From NCBI RefSeq assembly GCF_005887115.1, contig NZ_PNCJ01000023.1, positions 1-64,000 of the forward strand: a DNA stretch of 64,000 nt. The letters are read 5' to 3'. How positions within the stretch are numbered: the stretch's first letter is position 1; each line of letters starts with the position of its first letter. The notes beneath the pieces were generated by a model. It was not told the origin of the DNA and searched no databases. It worked only from the letters and a program-made list of their open reading frames with translations. A program made the translations under genes and the position numbers. Source of the stretch: Pseudoalteromonas rubra (GTDB taxonomy: Bacteria > Pseudomonadota > Gammaproteobacteria > Enterobacterales > Alteromonadaceae). Shown here in pieces: positions 60,397 through 64,000 of the stretch.

Positions 60397-61491
60397 CTAG
60401 AACAGCTCTATATCATCACTTGGGCTCGCTGTTTCTTGCTTCTCCTGCAGCATATCCAGTACCTCTGTCAACTGTTCTTCAATCACCAATCCCGATTGTA
60501 CTTTTTCTTCAGCAGCGGTTTTGGCTGTTTGGATCATGTTGACCAACAGCGCCTCTGAGGCTTCTGAAATGTCGTTGTCGATACTGAGGGTGGAGAACAA
60601 AACTTCCAACTGTATTTCCATATCGTCAATTAAAGTGACAATGCTATTCTTAATATCAGTATTTTGTGCCCTGAAATCCTGAATGGTTTGCTTCATGGTC
60701 TGTTCCGCAAGCACTTTGCCTGTACATTGTTCCAGCCCGTCCATCATATAGGCGAGGTAATCTCGCATTGAGCCGGCTCTGTCTGGGTCTTCAGGCATGT
60801 TTTTGACCAGCAAAGAGGCATGACGCCAATTGAATGCGGCCCTGTGTTTACCAAATGCCATAATTCGATTTGCACCTTGTAAGGATTCCAGTAAAGCAGC
60901 ATCAATGTTTTTGGCGATCCCGTCATCAAAAAAACAGGGGTTGGCTTTTTGATCGCGAATAATCAGCGAGCACTTCAGCCCAAATCCACGGGTGAGTTTA
61001 AACACTGCCTGAGCAAGGCGCGTTAAATCATGGCAATGAAAACTGTCCCGGTAAAACCCCATTACATAGCCGAGTGACGACAGATCCGACAGAGCCTTGA
61101 CGGCGACTTCGTCGGCATGGCCTGAGTTCGCTTTGTGTGCTTTGAGCAGAATAGATACTTTTGTTAGCAGCTCCTGCTCATCAACCGGTTTGGCAATAAA
61201 ATCGTTGCCACCGGCATCATAAGCTTTTAACCGCTCTTGTAGCGAGTTTAGGTTTGAAAAAAACAGAATGGGCACGGTATGACCGGCAAGCCTTATTTTG
61301 TAGGCTGCTTCATAGCCATTCATACGTGGCATTTGAATGTCCATTAAAATAAGGCTCGGTGTGCGAGAGTTGGTCAGCTCAAGTGCTGCCTCGCCGTCAT
61401 GCGCGACTTCTATCCGGTACTGTGATGACAACATATGTGTGTGATATTCCACAACAAAGTCGTCATCATCAACGATCAGAATTGTCTCCAT
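60397..61491 (-). CDS. Response regulator, receiver plus uncharacterised C-terminal domain
   Basis: A 364-residue protein. Residues 1-125 are a receiver domain: TILIVDDDDFVVEYH, phosphoacceptor Asp in LILMDIQMPRMNGYE, Lys in FIAKPVDEQELL. The rest (about 130-340) is helical with AFKLTRGFGLKCSLIIRDQ and a late coiled coil (EQTMKQTIQDFRAQNTDIKN), with no known output family assigned, so it may act by protein contacts. It is divergent from the binding-protein and kinase genes at 61609 and 62574 and probably takes its phosphate from that kinase. Confidence 0.85.
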   Translation of the reverse strand: METILIVDDDDFVVEYHTHMLSSQYRIEVAHDGEAALELTNSRTPSLILMDIQMPRMNGYEAAYKIRLAGHTVPILFFSNLNSLQERLKAYDAGGNDFIAKPVDEQELLTKVSILLKAHKANSGHADEVAVKALSDLSSLGYVMGFYRDSFHCHDLTRLAQAVFKLTRGFGLKCSLIIRDQKANPCFFDDGIAKNIDAALLESLQGANRIMAFGKHRAAFNWRHASLLVKNMPEDPDRAGSMRDYLAYMMDGLEQCTGKVLAEQTMKQTIQDFRAQNTDIKNSIVTLIDDMEIQLEVLFSTLSIDNDISEASEALLVNMIQTAKTAAEEKVQSGLVIEEQLTEVLDMLQEKQETASPSDDIELF

Positions 61492-61608
61492 TCAGCTCAC
61501 CAGTTAAGTTAGCGTCGTCGTGGCTGACAGGTGCAGTACGCTGCTATTTTCTTCATTCAGCCCCCAAGTTATCAATTCAAGACTAGAATACAAAAAGAAA
61601 CTTTACCA

Positions 61609-62577
61609 ATGACCTATCGGATGGGGAAGGCAGTGAAACTTTTGTTGTTAGCACTGGTGTTTATACTGATTGCCGGATGCTCTGATCCCTCTCGAACACA
61701 GCTCAGAGTCGGGTTTAATCTCTGGCCTGGTTACGAGACACTTTATTTGGCTAAGCAAAAAGGTCTGTTGAAAGAGAATATCAAGCTGGTTGAGCTGCTG
61801 TCTGCAACCGATACCATGGACGCATTTCGTCATGGCCGAATCGAAGTAGCAGCACTGACGCTCGATGAAGCCTTGCTGTTGGTTGCTGAGGGGATTGCAC
61901 TCAAAATCGTCCTGATTATGGACATATCAAACGGAGCCGATGCGGTGGTTGTGCGTGAGTCCGTCTCCGAACTGGCACAACTTAAAGGTAAGCGAATAGC
62001 ATATGAACAAACTGCTGTTGGTGCCTTGATGCTGCATGAAACGCTGGATGCGGCACAATTGAGTATGGCGGACATAGATGCGGTGCACCTGCCAGTAAAT
62101 CAGCACCTTCGGGCCTTTCAGTCGCGCGCCGTTGACGCGGTAGTGACGTTTGAACCGGTCACGACTCAGCTTGTGAATCAGGAGCATAAAATTATTTTTG
62201 ACAGTGCGCAGATCCCCGGCAAAATCGTGGATGTGCTGGTCGTCAGAACCGCAGATCTTAATCATCATCATGAGGCGTTACAGACATTGGTTTCGGCCCA
62301 ATTTTCGACACTGGCATATATAGAAAAATACCCTAAAAACGCTGCCCAGCTGATGTCTCCCCGGCTTGGCTTGCAACCACATGAGCTGTTAGCTGCACTC
62401 GATGGCATTACACTGGCCGATGCTCCGACAAACCGTTCTTTGCTGGTGGGTAAGGGAACAGAACCGCCTTTGCACTCAACCGTAGAGCGGCTGTTATCGG
62501 TACTGGTAGAGCAGAACATGATTGATGAAGTGGCAGATGTGCATGACCTGGTTGATGCGAGGTTTGTGCGCCAATGA
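61609..62577 (+). CDS. Lipoprotein periplasmic binding protein, NMT1/SsuA-like
   Basis: A 322-residue lipoprotein: lipobox LIAGCSDP after a hydrophobic leader, then LRVGFNLWPGYETLYLAKQK, LLSATDTMDAFRHGRIEVAA, and AVGALMLHETLDAAQLS. This matches the NMT1/taurine-nitrate binding group. No ABC permease or ATPase is nearby. Its stop overlaps the kinase start (ATGA), so it may act as a sensor subunit rather than a transporter part. The start at 61609 is preferred over a longer frame from 61531. Confidence 0.8.
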   Translation: MTYRMGKAVKLLLLALVFILIAGCSDPSRTQLRVGFNLWPGYETLYLAKQKGLLKENIKLVELLSATDTMDAFRHGRIEVAALTLDEALLLVAEGIALKIVLIMDISNGADAVVVRESVSELAQLKGKRIAYEQTAVGALMLHETLDAAQLSMADIDAVHLPVNQHLRAFQSRAVDAVVTFEPVTTQLVNQEHKIIFDSAQIPGKIVDVLVVRTADLNHHHEALQTLVSAQFSTLAYIEKYPKNAAQLMSPRLGLQPHELLAALDGITLADAPTNRSLLVGKGTEPPLHSTVERLLSVLVEQNMIDEVADVHDLVDARFVRQ

Positions 62578-64000
62578 GGCAACCAGGGGTGCCTACATCC
62601 TTGGCATTTTGGGTGCCTGTGGGTGTCCTGTTACTTTGTCTGGCTGTTCTGAGTCTGAGTACAATGGTGATTTATACTGGCAGCCGGGATGCCTCTTATT
62701 CAAGTCATCAGTCACATGCCAGCTATTTGCTGATGACATTGAAACGTCATGTCGAAGTAAATCTGAGTTCGGACAGGCCCGAAGAAATCCGTCATGATTT
62801 ATCCGTTATAGGCACTGTACCGGAAGTCATCAGCATTGTGGTTGCGGATCATACCGGGCGAATACTATTCAGTAATCAGTTTGCGGAGGTTGGTAAATCC
62901 TTACAGGACATCGCGAGTCATGGTTTCGATAGGTCGGTTAAAGCGGCCCTGAGTCGTAACATGCCGCTGCTGACCTTTTCTGCCGACCGTGCAAGGCTTG
63001 AGGCGTTTCAGAGCTTTGCTTTGCCATCGAGCACTGAGCTGCGTTCGACCCGCCTTGGCATCATTTATCTGCATTATAATCTTGCGTTGAGTGAGCAGGC
63101 TTTGTGGCGCAATATTCGGTTTAATCTGGCTCTGATGTGGATAGGTTGTGGGGTACTGATCCTGATGGTGATGATACTGCTTAGAAAGCGGGTTATTACG
63201 CCATTGAGTGACCTTGCCAGACAGGCCTCTTTGCTCGCTGATGGCACCTATACGCTTCAAAAAGTGGAATCGGGATTCAAAGAAATAGCAGCGCTCACCA
63301 GGACGTTCAACTGGGCCGCCAGTGCCATTCGTGAACATATTGCCCTGCTGGATAACAACCAGCGTGAGCTTGAATCCCGCGTTAAATTGCGCACTGCGGA
63401 GCTACAAAGTGCTAACCTGAATTATGAACAGGCACAAAAAATGGCGCGTCTGGGCCGCTGGGAATTAGAACTGCAAAGTGGTCTGGTTCACTTGTCTCAG
63501 GAGGCTTATGAAATTCTGGGGGCATCGCCAGCACATCCGGTAACCGTGCACACCTTATTTGGTCATACTGATGTCGCCTCTCACACGGCATTGCAGGCTA
63601 TTTTTGATAATCAGCAACAGCATCATGATTTCAATTATGAGTTGCATAATAATGAGAGTTGCCATTTTATCCGGTTGGTGGCTGAGCGCTCTCTGGACAG
63701 CAATACCGGCCACTACAAGCTAGTGGGGATTGTTCAAGATATCTCTGAACAAATGCACAAAGAGCGCTCATTGATAGAAAATCAGGCTATGACTCGTGCC
63801 ATCATTGATACGGCAGCCGATGCCATCATAGTGATCAACATTCATGGCGAAGTACAAGAGTTTAGCCCGGCAGCGGTTGAAATGTTTGGCTACGCGCGCG
63901 ACGAAGTGTTAGGAAGAAATTTGCGTATGCTGATGCCTGAGCCTGACCGCAGCAGCCATGATCAGTATATGCAAAACTATTTTGATACGGGCATTAAAAA
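62574..64000 (+). CDS. Sensor kinase with HAMP and PAS domains (partial, runs off window)
   Basis: At least 475 residues, open to the end of the window. The N-terminal membrane helix (about 9-32) and a second (about 183-203) enclose a periplasmic sensor of about 150 residues. A HAMP-like linker follows (RKRVITPLSDLARQASLLAD), then a coiled coil (ELESRVKLRTAEL), a first PAS (MARLGRWELELQS), and a second PAS (AIIDTAADAIIVINIHGEVQ then EFSPAAVEMFGY). No kinase core is visible before 64000. It overlaps the binding-protein gene by 4 bases. Confidence 0.85.
   Translation, partial: MRQPGVPTSLAFWVPVGVLLLCLAVLSLSTMVIYTGSRDASYSSHQSHASYLLMTLKRHVEVNLSSDRPEEIRHDLSVIGTVPEVISIVVADHTGRILFSNQFAEVGKSLQDIASHGFDRSVKAALSRNMPLLTFSADRARLEAFQSFALPSSTELRSTRLGIIYLHYNLALSEQALWRNIRFNLALMWIGCGVLILMVMILLRKRVITPLSDLARQASLLADGTYTLQKVESGFKEIAALTRTFNWAASAIREHIALLDNNQRELESRVKLRTAELQSANLNYEQAQKMARLGRWELELQSGLVHLSQEAYEILGASPAHPVTVHTLFGHTDVASHTALQAIFDNQQQHHDFNYELHNNESCHFIRLVAERSLDSNTGHYKLVGIVQDISEQMHKERSLIENQAMTRAIIDTAADAIIVINIHGEVQEFSPAAVEMFGYARDEVLGRNLRMLMPEPDRSSHDQYMQNYFDTGIK

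Noticed and set aside
28000..60400. Prophage
   Set aside because: No capsid, portal, terminase, protease, replication or integrase genes were found, while the tail set is complete. A tailocin explains the content better.
28000..60400. MAC-type or other extracellular contractile injection system
   Set aside because: Gene content and order follow P2 tails (V-W-FI-FII-E-T-U-X-D), with an endolysin. No AAA+ ATPase or eCIS-type toxin payload genes were found.
1..64000. CRISPR arrays, tRNA or rRNA genes, insertion sequences
   Set aside because: None were recognised on either strand when reading the window by eye.

Overview
The window looks like the chromosome of a marine gammaproteobacterium, most likely Pseudoalteromonas or a close relative. 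This is an inference from the gene families seen: EttA, a NavMs/NavAb-type sodium channel, spondin-domain secreted proteins, and short double-glycine leader peptides starting MKLNL-K. No rRNA, tRNA, transposase, integrase or CRISPR array was seen.

Region 1 (1-28.0 kb) is ordinary chromosome with short operons. It holds AraC, MarR and ECF-sigma regulators, a penicillin-binding-like serine hydrolase, an FAD-linked oxidase, a SpoU-type RNA methyltransferase, a sodium channel, a lipoprotein esterase, a WbuC cupin, LysE and EamA transporters, a DJ-1/PfpI protein, an Old Yellow Enzyme and a PilZ protein. A five-gene operon encodes two spondin-domain exported proteins with an OmpR-type regulator and histidine kinase (four recognisable genes plus their leader). 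EttA ends the region. Three small peptide genes (7759, 22963 on the minus strand, 23257) share a leader ending in GG followed by Cys-rich cores. They form a dispersed family of probable secreted or modified peptides. Two small exported-protein genes (13706, 17275) appear frameshifted just inside or after the signal peptide.

Region 2 (28.2-60.3 kb) is a complete P2-like contractile tail locus with no capsid, portal, terminase or integrase genes, so an R-type tailocin. It starts with an HTH protein, a Q-like antiterminator, an endolysin and a small membrane protein. It ends with a single copy of the tail core: spike V, PAAR tip, W/gp25, sheath, tube, E/E', tape measure, U, X, D. Between them lie four separate J-I baseplate-to-fibre modules and a fifth orphan fibre gene. 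Each module has its own J wedge, I protein, fibre adaptor, receptor-binding fibre and usually a small chaperone-like gene. One core therefore seems able to carry several alternative or mixed adsorption apparatuses.

The least expected signal is regulatory. Four intergenic sites (28228, 44782, 44974, 48926) share a fixed architecture: a palindrome of type CCGGTCA-N4-TGACCGG centred 41.5 bp before the expected start; exactly 22 bp between TTGACC and a -10 box; a second -10-like TAAGCT at the start site; an RNA hairpin with a GAGA or GATA loop exactly 7 bp after the -10; and, in three cases clearly, an intrinsic terminator within about 60-105 nt. With the Q-like protein encoded in the first unit, this reads as a late-gene antitermination circuit that switches on several tailocin transcription units together, or differentially by fibre module.

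Region 3 (60.4-64 kb) has a response regulator divergent from a lipoprotein periplasmic binding protein and a HAMP-PAS sensor kinase that runs off the end of the window. These probably form one signalling set.
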